Assembly (NCBI RefSeq): GCF_900108175.1
Contig: NZ_FNVO01000001.1
Location: forward strand, 647,499 to 711,498
Origin: Thermomonospora echinospora
GTDB taxonomy: Bacteria > Actinomycetota > Actinomycetes > Streptosporangiales > Streptosporangiaceae
Direction of reading: 5' to 3'
DNA: 64,000 bases
Positions 1-9,335 of the stretch are shown here, piece after piece (positions within the stretch are counted from its first letter, which is position 1; each line of letters starts with the position of its first letter). Both the position numbers and the translations under genes were made by a program. The notes under the pieces are model-generated. The model was not told where the DNA came from, searched no databases, and saw only the letters and a list, made by a program, of their open reading frames with translations.

Positions 1-1
1 C

Positions 2-493
2 GAGCCGTACCCGGCGGTAGTGGTGGACCGTTTCTGGAACCTCATCGACGCCAACGCCGCTGCCGCTCTCTTCACGGAGAGGGCCACCCCCGAGCTGCTG
101 GAGCCGCCGGTGAACGTGCTGCGGCTGAGCATGCACCCCGCCGGCATGGCCCGCGACATCATCAACCTGGGGGAGTGGCGCGCCCACATGGTGGACCGGG
201 TGCGGCGGCACGTAGCGCTCACCGCCGACGAGTCGCTGGCCCGGCTCTACCAGGAGCTGCGCGACTACCCGGTGACCGAGGCGGAGACGGAGTCCCCGTT
301 CGAGATGCCCACCGGCAACGAGGTGTTCGTGCCGCTGCGGATCCGCTCCGGCGACCGGGTGCTGTCGTTCTTCAGCACCATCGCCACGTTCGGCTCGCCT
401 GTGGACATCACGGTCGCCGAGCTGGCCATCGAGTCGTTCTATCCGGCCGACCGGCCGACCGCCGACTTCCTGCGCGAGCGCGCCGGCGGGTGA
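2..493 (+). CDS. XRE-family regulator, MmyB-type C-terminal ligand-binding domain (5' truncated by window edge)
   Basis: The reading frame is open to the left edge, so only the C-terminal part of the protein is present (164 codons including the stop). The visible segment (DRFWNLIDAN, PPVNVLRLSMHP, NLGEWRAHMV, LSFFSTIATFG, ELAIESFYP) matches the MmyB-like PAS-type ligand-binding domain that follows an XRE helix-turn-helix in many actinobacterial regulators. The HTH itself would lie upstream. Such proteins are DNA-binding regulators whose ligands are mostly unknown. An in-frame GTG at 20 is an internal codon rather than a credible start, because homology continues through it. A methylenomycin-type role cannot be inferred from the name alone. 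Confidence 0.85.
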   Translation, partial: EPYPAVVVDRFWNLIDANAAAALFTERATPELLEPPVNVLRLSMHPAGMARDIINLGEWRAHMVDRVRRHVALTADESLARLYQELRDYPVTEAETESPFEMPTGNEVFVPLRIRSGDRVLSFFSTIATFGSPVDITVAELAIESFYPADRPTADFLRERAGG

Positions 494-569
494 GGGCCGC
501 CGTCGGCGCGCCGGAACGTCCGTGATAGACACCGTTTCCGGGAATCGTTCGCCGGGGGAGGGCCGCACG

Positions 570-1619
570 GTGAAGATCACTGGCACGGTGCAGCATCAGG
601 CGTGGCAGGACAAGGTGCTGCCGCCGGTCGAGCAGGTACGGCCGGGGCTGTGGTCGTTCCCGGTGCCGCTGCCCAACAACCCGCTGCGCTACGTCCTGGT
701 GTACGGGCTGGAACTGCCGGACGGGATCGCCCTGGTGGACGCCGGCTGGGACGCCCCCGAGTCGTGGAGTGCGCTGTGCGGCGGGTTGAAGACCGCCGGG
801 TACGAGATCACCGACGTGCGGGCGGTGCTGGTCACCCACCTGCACCCCGACCACTACGGGCTGGCCGGGCGGATCCGCGAGGCGTCGGGCGCCTGGGTGG
901 CGCTGCACCCCGCCGACGCGGGGCTGCTGCGCGAGCGCTACCAGGACTTCGACGGGCTGATCGACGCCATCGGCGCGCAGATGAAGGCGCACGGGGTGCC
1001 CGAGGAGGAGGCCGGCCCGCTGGCCGACGCCTCCCGCACGATCCTGCCGCTGGTCCGGCATGCTGACCCGGAGCTGCTGCTGGAGGACGGCGAGCAGGTG
1101 CCGCTGCCTGGCTGGCGGCTGCGCACGGTGTGGACCCCGGGCCACTCCCCGGGCCACGTCTGCTTCCTGGACCCCGAGCGCAGGCTGCTGCTGTCCGGCG
1201 ACCACGTGCTGCCGCGGATCACCTCGGCCATCACCGTCCACCCGCAGCAGCGGCACAACCCGCTGGCCGACTTCTTCGACTCCCTCGACAAGGTGCGGGC
1301 GCTGGACGTGGAGGAGGTGCTGCCGGCCCACGAGTACCGCTTCGCCGAGCTGGCCGAGCGGGTGGGTGCGCTGGCCGCCCACCACACCGCCCGGCTGGAC
1401 GAGATCGCGCTGCTGGTGATCGCCGCCGGCGACGACGGCGCCACCGCCTGGGACCTGGCCCGCCGGCTGACCTGGTCGCGGCCGTGGGAGCAGATCCAGC
1501 CGTTCATGCGGCGCACCGCCATGCTGGAGACGCTCGCGCACCTGGTGATGCTGGCCACCCAGCACCGCGTCCGGATGCTGGAGGGCCCGCCCGCCCGCTG
1601 GTGCGCTATGGCGGAGTGA
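570..1619 (+). CDS. MBL-fold metallo-hydrolase
   Basis: This is a metallo-beta-lactamase-fold hydrolase of about 349 residues. The zinc-binding THLHPDHYG motif is visible near residue 90, followed by a TPGHSPGHVC segment, an LSGDHVL segment and a late LPAHEY histidine, as in the glyoxalase II/lactonase branch. I place the start at the GTG at 570, which is preceded by GGGGGAGGG. An upstream in-frame GTG at 522 has no ribosome-binding site. The last 14 bases overlap the end of the convergent flavohemoprotein gene. The substrate is unknown. Hydrolysis of a thioester or lactone is the usual chemistry of this branch. Confidence 0.85.
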   Translation: MKITGTVQHQAWQDKVLPPVEQVRPGLWSFPVPLPNNPLRYVLVYGLELPDGIALVDAGWDAPESWSALCGGLKTAGYEITDVRAVLVTHLHPDHYGLAGRIREASGAWVALHPADAGLLRERYQDFDGLIDAIGAQMKAHGVPEEEAGPLADASRTILPLVRHADPELLLEDGEQVPLPGWRLRTVWTPGHSPGHVCFLDPERRLLLSGDHVLPRITSAITVHPQQRHNPLADFFDSLDKVRALDVEEVLPAHEYRFAELAERVGALAAHHTARLDEIALLVIAAGDDGATAWDLARRLTWSRPWEQIQPFMRRTAMLETLAHLVMLATQHRVRMLEGPPARWCAMAE

Positions 1620-2778
1620 CCCCCACCGGGACCGCCGGTGCGAGGGCGGCCGCCGCGGCGTCCAGGCCGGCCGCGTCATGGCGGACCCGCTCGGACGGCA
1701 CGCCGAGGTCCCGCAGCACGCGCACGGTACGGGCGACCATCGCGGTGGGCCCGCACACGTAGACGTCGGTGTCGGGGCCGGGCGGGTCGTCGATCCGCTC
1801 GAGCGCCTCGGGCACGGTGCCGCGCATGCCGTCGAAGCCGGGGTCCTCGGCGACCACCGGTGTGACCCGCAGCCCCGCACGGGCGGCCTCCAGGGACCGC
1901 AGCTCGTCCAGGTCGTACAGGTCGCGTGCGGTTCGCGCGCCCCACACCAGATGCACCCGGCGGCCCGGGGCCGCGGTGGTGGCCTGTTCCAGCAGGGCCT
2001 TGAGCGGGGCCAGCCCGGTGCCGCCGGCCACCAGCAGCAGGTCGCTTCCGGAGTCCGGGTCCAGGGTCATGGCGCCCAGCGCCGGGCCGAGCATCAGCGT
2101 GTCGCCGACCTTGGTGTGGCGGACCAGGGCGCCGCTCACCCAGCCCGCGGGCACCGCCCGCACGTGCAGGCACAGGGTGCCGTCCGGGCGGGGCGCGTTG
2201 GCCACCGAGTAGCGTCGCCAGACCCGCGGCCAGCGCGCCGTCTGCACCGTCACGTACTGCCCGGCGGCGAACTCCAGCGGCTGATCGGGGCGGACGGTGA
2301 GCACCGCGACGTCGTGGACGCGGCGCTCGTGGCCGACCACCTCGCCGACCCACCAGGGCGGCGCGTGGGCGGCGGCGGCCTCGGCGGCGTCGACCATCGT
2401 CGCGGCGGCGGCGGAGAACGCGCCGGTCCAGGCGGCCTCGACGCGCGGGCTCCAGCCGTCCCCGGCAAACCTGCGCAACGTCGCGATGAGCGCCGTGCCG
2501 GCCGCGGCGTAGTGCTCGGGACGAAACCCGAGCTTGCGGTGGTCGCGGCCGAGGGCGCCCAGGTACTCGGTGAGGGAGTCCGGGGCGTCCAGGCTCCACA
2601 CGATCCTGGTCAGCGCCCGCAGCAACTGCTCGCGCTGGGCGTCCATCGCGGGCGGGAACAGCGCGCGCAGCCCCGGGTGCTCGGCGAACAGCCGGCCGCA
2701 GAAATACGCGACGGCCTTATCGGCGTTCGGCGCCAGCAGCGCGAAACTGTCTTTGATGATCCGCGGATCGGATGACAT
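1606..2778 (-). CDS. Flavohemoprotein (globin plus FAD/NAD reductase domains)
   Basis: The N-terminal ~135 residues form a globin domain, with the proximal histidine expected in the GRDHRKLG segment just before RPEHY. The rest is a ferredoxin-reductase-type module with the FAD motif RRYS, the NAD site GGTGLAPL and a late CGPTAMV. This is the architecture of nitric-oxide-detoxifying flavohemoglobins (NO dioxygenase) or of the closely related actinobacterial globin-reductases. The 390-residue length is normal. The ATG start at 2778 leaves a 599-bp untranslated region to the divergent gene. No Fnr- or NsrR-like site is obvious. The catalytic role is inferred from the family. Confidence 0.9.
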   Translation of the reverse strand: MSSDPRIIKDSFALLAPNADKAVAYFCGRLFAEHPGLRALFPPAMDAQREQLLRALTRIVWSLDAPDSLTEYLGALGRDHRKLGFRPEHYAAAGTALIATLRRFAGDGWSPRVEAAWTGAFSAAAATMVDAAEAAAAHAPPWWVGEVVGHERRVHDVAVLTVRPDQPLEFAAGQYVTVQTARWPRVWRRYSVANAPRPDGTLCLHVRAVPAGWVSGALVRHTKVGDTLMLGPALGAMTLDPDSGSDLLLVAGGTGLAPLKALLEQATTAAPGRRVHLVWGARTARDLYDLDELRSLEAARAGLRVTPVVAEDPGFDGMRGTVPEALERIDDPPGPDTDVYVCGPTAMVARTVRVLRDLGVPSERVRHDAAGLDAAAAALAPAVPVGVTPP

Positions 2779-3377
2779 AGGCCAAGCTCGCCTCCCGGCT
2801 CACAGTTGCGTTTCCGGACCGAGGTGTGGGCCTGTCGCACATGGCCCGCGTGGCGCGGCATGTCCGGCTTGCCGAGAGTCTCGCATTGAAAACCGCTGTG
2901 GCTCAACAGGTTCCCCCGGAAAATTCAAATTCAGGTGCGGCCCGGATTGTGCGCGCCTGACGATTCTCTCGAATCCTGTAATGAATACCGGGAGGTATGC
3001 GCACGGTGCGTGTCACCAGGCGTGACCTGGTGCCGGTGTGGTGGCGAGGACCGGGTACGTTCGGTGACATCGAAAAGTGCTCCGGTCCGGCCGGCCCGCG
3101 GGCGGGGGAGAAATCTCCACCCGGGCGCGGACCGGCGTCCCGGTGCCGCCGGACCGTCCCGCTGCCAAGATCGTCATTGTGGCCGCAGGATCACTCGCAC
3201 CGGGGCCATGCGCTCGCCGGGGCGCCGGGGCGGGCCGGCGGTTATCGATTCCGGGATCGGCGCGCCCGAAACCCCGAGGGCGCCCGCCACGATGATCTGA
3301 CAGAGGACGGCGGCGGCGAAAACCGCGCACGGGGCGAACCGGAGATCTGGAGCACCATCGGGAGAGGGGAGTCACGC
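2779..3377. other. Intergenic region between divergent flavohemoprotein and GATase genes
   Basis: No protein-coding gene is supported in these 599 bases. The segment around 2920-3000 is less GC-rich than its surroundings and probably carries promoters. One inverted repeat (3014-3032) is listed separately. Open frames here have no recognisable protein content. Confidence 0.6.
3014..3032. repeat. Inverted repeat CACCAGG-N5-CCTGGTG
   Basis: Two perfect 7-base arms are separated by CGTGA in the long divergent promoter region. The size and symmetry fit a dimeric-regulator operator. No cognate regulator is encoded immediately beside it. Confidence 0.45.
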
Positions 3378-4115
3378 ATGACGGAGGGCAGGACCCGGGA
3401 GACACCGCAGGGAGCTCCGCCGCTCATCGGCGTGACGACGTACGAGGAGGCCGCCCGCTGGGGGGTCTGGGTGCGCGAGGCGGCGCTGCTGCCGGCCTCT
3501 TACCACCGGGCGGTCGAGCGCGCCGGAGGCGTGCCGGTGCTGATCCCGCCGATGGCCGCGCTGCGCGGGGTCGGTGCGCTGGTGCGGCGGCTGGACGGCC
3601 TGGTCCTCGCCGGCGGCCCTGACCTGGACCCGACGCTGTACGGGGCGGAACGGCACCCCGAGACCGGCCCGCCGCAGCCGGTCCGGGACCGCTTCGAGCT
3701 GGCCCTGGCCCGGGCCGCGGTGGAGGCCGGCCTGCCGTTTCTGGCCATCTGCCGGGGTATGCAGGTGCTCAACGTGGCCAGGGGCGGGACCCTCATCCAG
3801 CACCTGCCGGAGGCGGTCGGCCACCGCGAGCACGGGCCGGCCCCGGGCCGGATCGGCAGGCACCGGGTGCGGATCAGCCCGACCAGCCTTGTCGGCAAGA
3901 TCCTCGGCGAGACGGCCGACGTGCCCACCTACCACCATCAGGCGGTCAAGCGGCTCGGCAAGGGGCTGGTCGCGGTGGCCTGGACCCGGGACCAGGTGGT
4001 GGAGGCCGTCGAGTTGCCGGGGCACCGGTTTGGAGTGGCGGTGCAGTGGCATCCCGAGGACGGCGACGACCTTCGCCTGTTCGAGAGCCTGGTGGCCGAG
4101 GCCGCCGGGCGCTGA
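3378..4115 (+). CDS. Class I glutamine amidotransferase-like gamma-glutamyl hydrolase (peptidase C26)
   Basis: This 245-residue protein has the class I GATase fold used by PuuD-type gamma-glutamyl-GABA hydrolases. The nucleophile cysteine lies in AICRGMQVLN, the oxyanion segment is LAGGPDLDPTLY, and the catalytic His-Glu pair is in QWHPED near the C terminus. The ATG at 3378 is preceded by GAGAGGGGAG. The gene is first in a three-gene run with an alpha/beta hydrolase and an enoyl-CoA hydratase. Polyamine or amine-conjugate catabolism is the family role. The adjacent genes do not include puuA, B or C, so the actual substrate is open. Confidence 0.87.
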   Translation: MTEGRTRETPQGAPPLIGVTTYEEAARWGVWVREAALLPASYHRAVERAGGVPVLIPPMAALRGVGALVRRLDGLVLAGGPDLDPTLYGAERHPETGPPQPVRDRFELALARAAVEAGLPFLAICRGMQVLNVARGGTLIQHLPEAVGHREHGPAPGRIGRHRVRISPTSLVGKILGETADVPTYHHQAVKRLGKGLVAVAWTRDQVVEAVELPGHRFGVAVQWHPEDGDDLRLFESLVAEAAGR

Positions 4116-4131
4116 CCCACCCGGAGGCTGC

Positions 4132-5094
4132 ATGACGACCCCGCACCCGCAGATCGACCGGTTCCGCGAGCTGCTCGCCCTGTGGGGACAGCTGGTCGGC
4201 GAGGACCCCGGCCTGGAGGACCTGCGGGGGGCGCGGCGGCGGCACGGCACGGCCCCCGGGCCGGCGGCGGGCCCCGAGCTGCCTGAGGTGCGCGATCTGC
4301 GGGTCGCCGGGCCCGGCGGGCCGGTTCCCGTCCGCCTCTACCGTCCCGAGCCGCGTTCGGCGGGTCCGCTGCCCGCGCTGGTGTACCTGCACGGCGGCGG
4401 CTGGGTGATCGGCGAGATCGACGATGTGGACGGGCTGTGCCGCGAGCTGGCGGCCGGCGCCGGATGCGCGGTGCTGAACGTCGGCTACCGGCTGGCCCCC
4501 GAGCACCCGTTCCCGGCCGCGGCCGAGGACGCCTGGGCCGTCCTGGCCGCCGTCGCCGCCGACCCGCGGCGCTACGGGGCCGACCCGCGGGCGCTGGCGG
4601 TCGCCGGGGAGAGCGCCGGCGGCAATCTCGCCGCGGTGACCGCCCTGCGGGCCCGTGACGAGGGCCTGCCCCTGGCGCACCAGCTGCTGGTTTATCCCGT
4701 CACCGACACCGCCATGGACACCAGAAGCTGGGCCGAGTACGGGACGGGCCTGGGCCTGGACGCCTCGGCGATGGCCGCGTTCCTGGACCTGTACCGGGCG
4801 GGCGCCGACCCCGCCGACCCCCGGCTGGCCCCGCTGCGCGCCCCGGACCTGTCCGGGGCCGCCCCCGCCACGGTGATCACCGCCGAGTGCGACATTCTGC
4901 GGGACGAGGGCGAGGCGTACGCGCGGCGGCTGGCCGAGGCGGGCGTGCCGGTCGAGCTGCACCGCTACCCGGGGATGGTGCACTCGTTCTTCCTGCTCCC
5001 GGAGATCTTCGACGCCGGTGTGGAGGCCCGCGCGCTGGCTGTGCGACGATTGCGCGCGTCCTTCGGCGTTGCACGGGAGCGGGAGCACGCGTGA
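4132..5094 (+). CDS. Alpha/beta hydrolase, hormone-sensitive-lipase family (family IV esterase)
   Basis: The 320-residue protein carries the family IV oxyanion motif YLHGGGWV, the nucleophile elbow GESAGGN, the acid in AECDILRDE and the terminal histidine in GMVHSFF. These four elements define bacterial HSL-type carboxylesterases, which cleave short acyl esters in the cytoplasm. The ATG at 4132 follows CCGGAGG. The gene begins 16 bases after the GATase gene and ends in a 4-base overlap with the enoyl-CoA hydratase gene, so the three are very probably co-transcribed. Confidence 0.92.
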   Translation: MTTPHPQIDRFRELLALWGQLVGEDPGLEDLRGARRRHGTAPGPAAGPELPEVRDLRVAGPGGPVPVRLYRPEPRSAGPLPALVYLHGGGWVIGEIDDVDGLCRELAAGAGCAVLNVGYRLAPEHPFPAAAEDAWAVLAAVAADPRRYGADPRALAVAGESAGGNLAAVTALRARDEGLPLAHQLLVYPVTDTAMDTRSWAEYGTGLGLDASAMAAFLDLYRAGADPADPRLAPLRAPDLSGAAPATVITAECDILRDEGEAYARRLAEAGVPVELHRYPGMVHSFFLLPEIFDAGVEARALAVRRLRASFGVAREREHA

Positions 5095-5891
5095 GCGAAC
5101 TCGACCGGTATGGCACCTACCGGCGGCTGAAGACCGACTGGCCGCTGCCCGGGGTGCTGCGGGTGACCATCAGCAGGCCGGAGCGGCTCAACGCGGTGGA
5201 CACGGTCGGCCATCGGGAGCTGGCGGAGATCTGGCGGGACGCCGACGCCGACGAGCGGGTCAGGGCGGTGCTGGTGCGCGGCGAGGGCGCCGCGTTCTCG
5301 GCCGGCGGCGACCTGGCGATGATCGAGGAGATGATCGCCGACCCGTTGGTGCGTTCGCGGATCATGCGTGAGGCCCGCGACCTGGTCTACAACCTGATCA
5401 ACTGCGCCAAGCCGGTGGTCAGCGCGATCCAGGGGCCGGCGGTCGGCGCCGGTCTGGCGGTGGCGCTGCTGGCCGACGTCTCGGTCGCCGGGCGGTCGGC
5501 GCGGATCATCGACGGGCACACCCGGTTGGGCGTGGCCGCCGGGGACCACGCCGCGATCGTGTGGCCGCTGCTGTGCGGGATGGCCAAGGCCAAGTACCAC
5601 CTGCTGCTGTGCGAGACGCTCACCGGCGCCGAGGCCGAGCGGATCGGCCTGGTCAGTGTGTGCGTGGACGACGAGCAGGTGCACGAGCGGGCGTTGGAGG
5701 TCGCCGGGCGGCTGGCCGAGGGCCCGGCCGAGGCGATCCGGTTCACCAAGTACGCCCTCAACAACTGGCTGCGGTCGGCGGGCCCGGCGTTCGACGCCTC
5801 GCTGGCCCTGGAGTTCCTCGGGTTCACCGGGCCGGACGTGCGGGAGGGCGTGGCCGCGCTGCGCGACAAGCGCCCTCCGAAGTTCACCTGA
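5091..5891 (+). CDS. Enoyl-CoA hydratase/isomerase family protein
   Basis: A crotonase-fold protein of 266 residues. The [12 protein letters not shown] segment and the [19 protein letters not shown] segment form the CoA/oxyanion site. The reaction would be hydration or isomerisation of an acyl-CoA in a catabolic route. The GTG start at 5091 overlaps the previous stop (GTGA), which indicates translational coupling. It faces the F420-oxidoreductase gene at 5913. The acyl-CoA dehydrogenase at 7455-8636 could supply its substrate, but that link is inference from proximity. Confidence 0.92.
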   Translation: MSELDRYGTYRRLKTDWPLPGVLRVTISRPERLNAVDTVGHRELAEIWRDADADERVRAVLVRGEGAAFSAGGDLAMIEEMIADPLVRSRIMREARDLVYNLINCAKPVVSAIQGPAVGAGLAVALLADVSVAGRSARIIDGHTRLGVAAGDHAAIVWPLLCGMAKAKYHLLLCETLTGAEAERIGLVSVCVDDEQVHERALEVAGRLAEGPAEAIRFTKYALNNWLRSAGPAFDASLALEFLGFTGPDVREGVAALRDKRPPKFT

Positions 5892-5912
5892 CCCGGCGTC
5901 CGGGACGGCGGG

Positions 5913-6881
5913 TCAGCCGAAGCGCCGCCGCAGCGCCGGCAGCAGCTCGGCCTGCGACCAGGTGAGGAACTCCTTCTGGCGGTCGGCCCCGACCTGGACG
6001 ATGGCCAGGTGGGTGAACCCGGCCTCGGCGTAGGCGCCCACGGCCTCCACGTAGGCGTCCAGGTCCGGGCCGCACGTCACCAGCTCGGCGACATCCTCGG
6101 GCCGCACGTGCTCGGCGTGTGCGGCGAAGTTGCGCGGCCCCGGTAGCTCGGACATCACCTTCCAGCCCCCTGTGCCCCAGCGCCACAACCGGTGCGCGCG
6201 CTCCCGGGCGGCCGCCGCGTCGGTGTCGTAGGAGATCACGAGCTGGCCGTAGCGGGGCTTGCCCGCGCCGCCGGTCTCGTCGAACTCCTCGACGATGTCG
6301 GCGCGGGGCTCGGTGGCGACGATGGCGTCGGCGAACTCGCCCGCCAGCGTCGCCGCGCGCTTCCCCCCGGCCGCGATGGCGATCGGCACCGGCCGGTCGG
6401 GCAGGTCGTACAGCTTGGCGGAGTCCACGTCGAAGTGGACTCCGTGGTAGTTGACGTAGTCGCCCTCGAACAGCGTGCCGATGATCTCGACCGCCTCGGC
6501 GAGCATCTCGTGTCGGAGGTCGGCCGAGGGCCAGCCGTGCCCGACCACGTGCTCGTTGAGGTTCTCCCCGGCGCCGAGCCCGAGCGAGAAGCGGCCGTCC
6601 GACAGCACCCCCATGGTGGCCGCCTTCTGCGCCACCACCGCCGGGTGGTACCGCATGATCGGGCAGGTCACGAAGGTCATCAGCGGGATGCGCTCGGTCG
6701 CCTGCGCCGCCGCCCCCAGCACCGACCAGGCGTAGGCCGAGTGCCCCTGCTCCTCCAGCCACGGGAAGTAGTGGTCGGAGATCACGGAGAAGTCGTAGCC
6801 GGCCGCCTCCGCCGTGACCAGGTCGGCCACGAGCTGCTTGGGCGGGGTCTGCTCGCACAGCATGGTGTATCCGAACTCCAT
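5913..6881 (-). CDS. LLM-class F420-dependent oxidoreductase (FGD-like)
   Basis: The 322-residue TIM-barrel protein starts with [11 protein letters not shown] and shows [19 protein letters not shown] and [13 protein letters not shown]. The last two are typical of the F420-dependent glucose-6-phosphate dehydrogenase-like branch of the bacterial luciferase superfamily. It probably uses coenzyme F420 as hydride carrier. The substrate is not identifiable. I use the ATG at 6881 rather than the longer open frame. It lies 23 bases after the SRPBCC gene in a same-strand group with the acyl-CoA dehydrogenase and TetR genes. Its C terminus (LRRRFG) resembles that of the SRPBCC protein upstream. Confidence 0.88.
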   Translation of the reverse strand: MEFGYTMLCEQTPPKQLVADLVTAEAAGYDFSVISDHYFPWLEEQGHSAYAWSVLGAAAQATERIPLMTFVTCPIMRYHPAVVAQKAATMGVLSDGRFSLGLGAGENLNEHVVGHGWPSADLRHEMLAEAVEIIGTLFEGDYVNYHGVHFDVDSAKLYDLPDRPVPIAIAAGGKRAATLAGEFADAIVATEPRADIVEEFDETGGAGKPRYGQLVISYDTDAAAARERAHRLWRWGTGGWKVMSELPGPRNFAAHAEHVRPEDVAELVTCGPDLDAYVEAVGAYAEAGFTHLAIVQVGADRQKEFLTWSQAELLPALRRRFG

Positions 6882-6904
6882 GCGGCCACCCCTACCCGCC
6901 TCCG

Positions 6905-7339
6905 TCAGCCGAAACGCCGCCGCAGCAGGTCCAGCCCCGAGCCCAGCACCGCGCGGTCGAAGGTGACGGCCATGGCGCGCTCGTCGGCGGCGTCGGCGGC
7001 GAACTCGGCCCGCCACTCCACGAACGCCTGGCCGGTGTCGGTGACCGGCGCCACCCGGATGGTGGCGCGGCAGTCGCGCACCGGCAGCGGGCAGTCCAGG
7101 ATGTCGTAGGAGCAGCACCGGGCGGCGTCGTCCAGCAGGGTCAGCCGCTCCCGGAACACGCTGTCGCCGACGCCGATGAGCCGGCGCACCGAACCCACCC
7201 GGTCCGCCGGCCCGCCGTCCTCGATCGCGCAGGTGGCGATGCCCGGCCGCCACTCGGCCAGGTTGCCGCCGTCGCGCAGGTAGGCCCACACCTCCTCGGC
7301 GCTGGCGTTGATCACGGCGCTGGCGTACGACATCGGCAT
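6905..7339 (-). CDS. SRPBCC/START-like polyketide cyclase-type protein
   Basis: A 144-residue helix-grip protein with the N-terminal pattern ASAVINASAEEVWAYLRD and a WRPGI segment, as in the polyketide cyclase/dehydrase (SRPBCC) family. Such proteins hold hydrophobic ligands in a central cavity and may be enzymes or binding proteins. The ATG at 7339 is preceded by GAGGAG. It is in the same orientation as, and close to, the F420 oxidoreductase gene, so both probably act on the same ligand. Function beyond the fold is not inferable. Confidence 0.82.
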   Translation of the reverse strand: MPMSYASAVINASAEEVWAYLRDGGNLAEWRPGIATCAIEDGGPADRVGSVRRLIGVGDSVFRERLTLLDDAARCCSYDILDCPLPVRDCRATIRVAPVTDTGQAFVEWRAEFAADAADERAMAVTFDRAVLGSGLDLLRRRFG

Positions 7340-7454
7340 GGCGGTCTCCTCGGCGTCGAACGGGGCGGGCCGACGAGAACATGATCGTCGGCCGCTGTGA
7401 CGTGGGCAACACCCGCTGCGGACCGACGCCACCGGATCAGCCGAAGCGGCCGGA

Positions 7455-8636
7455 TCAGTACGACTTGGGCAGCCCCAGCTCGTGCTGGGCGATGTGGGCG
7501 AGCACCAGTTCCTCGGCCACCGGGATGTTCTTGCCGATCCGCGCGTCGCGGAAGAAGCGGGCCACCGGGTACTCCAGCGAGTAGGCCATGCCGCCGTGGG
7601 TCTGGAACGCCCGGTCGGCCGCCTGCCAGGCCGCGTCAGCGGCGGTCAGCTTGGCGATGTTGGCCTCCGCGCCGCACGGCCGGTGCCGGTCCCACAGCCA
7701 GGCGGCCTTGTAGGCCATCAGCCGGGCCAGCTCCACCTGCGCCTTGACGCGGGCCAGCGGGAAGGCCACCGCCTGGTTGGCGCCGATGGGCCGGCCGAAC
7801 GGGGCGCGGTCGCGGGCGTAGTCGCAGGCGATCTTCAGCACCAGCTCACCGAATCCGACACCGGCGGCGGCGGCCAGGATCCGTTCCGGGTTGAGAATGT
7901 CCCACAGCACCGCGAAGCCCTGGTCGACCTCGCCGAGCACCCGGTCGGCGGGCACCCGCACGCCGTCGAGGAACACCATGCTGGAGGCCACCGTGTTGGT
8001 GCCCAGCTTGGGGATGGGCCGGTAGGTGAGCGTGCCGGCGGCGACCGCCTCCCGGACGTCCACCAGCAGCACGGTGAACCCGTTGACCCGGGGCCTGGCC
8101 TCGGCCGCCGGGACGGTCCGGGTGACCAGCACCAGGAAGTCGGCGCGCTCCACCCCGGAGATCCAGATCTTCTGGCCGCGCACCACGAAGTCGTCGCCGT
8201 CGCGGGTGGCCTGGGTGGCGATGGCGATGGCGTTGCTGCCGGCGTCCGGCTCGGTGACGGCGAAGCAGGTCTCCAGCTCGCCGGCGGCGATCTTGGGCAG
8301 GAATTCGCGGCGCTGCTCGGCGGTGCCGTGCCGGGCGATGGTCAGCCCACCGAACGCGGGGGTGAGCAGGTACATGAACGACGCGGCCCCTCCCGCGCCG
8401 CCGGCCGCCAGGCTTTCCAGCGCCACCGCCAGCTCCAGCAGGCCCTGCCCGGCGCCCCCGTACTCCTCGGGGATGGCCAGCGCGGTCCAGCCGCCCTTGA
8501 TCAGTTCCTCCCAGATCTCCTGCGGCCACCGCTTGTCCGCGTCGCACCGGTCCCAGTACGCCTGGTCGTAGCGCTCTGCGATCGCCCGTACCCCCTCGCG
8601 CACCGCTGTCGCGCTCTCCGGCAGGTCGAAGTCCAC
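7455..8636 (-). CDS. Acyl-CoA dehydrogenase
   Basis: A full-length (393 residues) acyl-CoA dehydrogenase with the signature ...CFAVTEPDAGSN and KIWISG in the FAD/substrate domain, and the C-terminal QTHGGMAYSLEYPVARFFRD helix. It would introduce the alpha,beta double bond into an acyl-CoA, passing electrons to ETF. The gene lies 62 bases below the TetR gene on the same strand, with a palindrome in the gap. It probably forms one catabolic group with the SRPBCC and F420 proteins. The substrate is unknown. Confidence 0.93.
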   Translation of the reverse strand: MDFDLPESATAVREGVRAIAERYDQAYWDRCDADKRWPQEIWEELIKGGWTALAIPEEYGGAGQGLLELAVALESLAAGGAGGAASFMYLLTPAFGGLTIARHGTAEQRREFLPKIAAGELETCFAVTEPDAGSNAIAIATQATRDGDDFVVRGQKIWISGVERADFLVLVTRTVPAAEARPRVNGFTVLLVDVREAVAAGTLTYRPIPKLGTNTVASSMVFLDGVRVPADRVLGEVDQGFAVLWDILNPERILAAAAGVGFGELVLKIACDYARDRAPFGRPIGANQAVAFPLARVKAQVELARLMAYKAAWLWDRHRPCGAEANIAKLTAADAAWQAADRAFQTHGGMAYSLEYPVARFFRDARIGKNIPVAEELVLAHIAQHELGLPKSY

Positions 8637-8688
8637 CGCGCACCCCTCGCCTCGTGCTCATGCGTCGTCGGGGACACGGTACCAATCT

Positions 8689-8704
8689 CAGTAAGGGGTT
8701 ACTG
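8689..8704. promoter_or_regulatory. Palindrome CAGTAA-GGGG-TTACTG upstream of acyl-CoA dehydrogenase
   Basis: Perfect 6-base arms around GGGG overlap the TetR stop codon and lie about 50 bases upstream of the acyl-CoA dehydrogenase start. It is a candidate operator for the adjacent TetR regulator. Confidence 0.5.
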
Positions 8705-9289
8705 ACGGCCCTCCGGGGGTGGGCACGGCTCCCCCTGATAGCGGGCGACCAGCCGGGCGATCTGCCGGGCCACCCGCTCGGGCGGGTCGGCCGGCAGCAG
8801 CATGTGGCTCATCGTCAGCCGGATCGCCGCGTCGGCGACCTCGGCCAGCGCCTGCCGGTCCAGGTGCGGCCACTGCGCGGCGACGTGCTCGATCAGCCGG
8901 GCCTTCGCGCCGAACAGCACCGGCTCGGCCTGCGTGGTCAGCAGCGGCAGCAACTCCTCGCCGCCGGTGCCGGTCAGCACCGCCTTCTTGATCGGGTCGT
9001 CGGCCGACATCTCCAGCGTGTAGGCGACCGCCGCGGCCACCGCCGAGTACAGGTCGTCGTGCTGGGACAGCACCTGGTCGATGCCGTCGAGGTACTGCTC
9101 GTTGTCCCGGATCACCAGGGCCTGGGCGAGCCGCCACTTGTCGCCGAACTCGTTGTAGACCGTCTGCCGGCTGACCCCGACCGCGTCGGCGACGTCCTGC
9201 ATCCGGACGCCCCGGTAGCCGCGGAGGGTGAGCAGCTCGGCGAAGGCGTCCAGCAGCTCGTCGCGCAGACAGCGCCGACCGGTGGTCAT
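8699..9289 (-). CDS. TetR/AcrR-family transcriptional regulator
   Basis: 196 residues. The N-terminal helix-turn-helix reads MQDVADAVGVSRQTVYNEFGD, with the usual helix 1 before it. The remainder is a helical ligand-binding domain. It is the first gene of the minus-strand group containing the acyl-CoA dehydrogenase, so it most likely represses that group and is released by an acyl-CoA or a related ligand. Two nearby palindromes (8689-8704 and 9320-9335) are candidate operators. Confidence 0.93.
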   Translation of the reverse strand: MTTGRRCLRDELLDAFAELLTLRGYRGVRMQDVADAVGVSRQTVYNEFGDKWRLAQALVIRDNEQYLDGIDQVLSQHDDLYSAVAAAVAYTLEMSADDPIKKAVLTGTGGEELLPLLTTQAEPVLFGAKARLIEHVAAQWPHLDRQALAEVADAAIRLTMSHMLLPADPPERVARQIARLVARYQGEPCPPPEGRQ

Positions 9290-9319
9290 GACAGCCTCGC
9301 CTTCGTCTCCGGTGCCTGC

Positions 9320-9335
9320 CGCATTACCTTATGCG
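9320..9335. promoter_or_regulatory. Palindrome CGCAT-N6-ATGCG upstream of tetR
   Basis: Perfect 5-base arms 30 bases upstream of the TetR start, at the position expected for autoregulation. Its core (TTACCTTA) partly resembles the reverse complement of the 8689-8704 palindrome (TAACCCCTTA). A shared operator is therefore possible but not certain. Confidence 0.45.
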
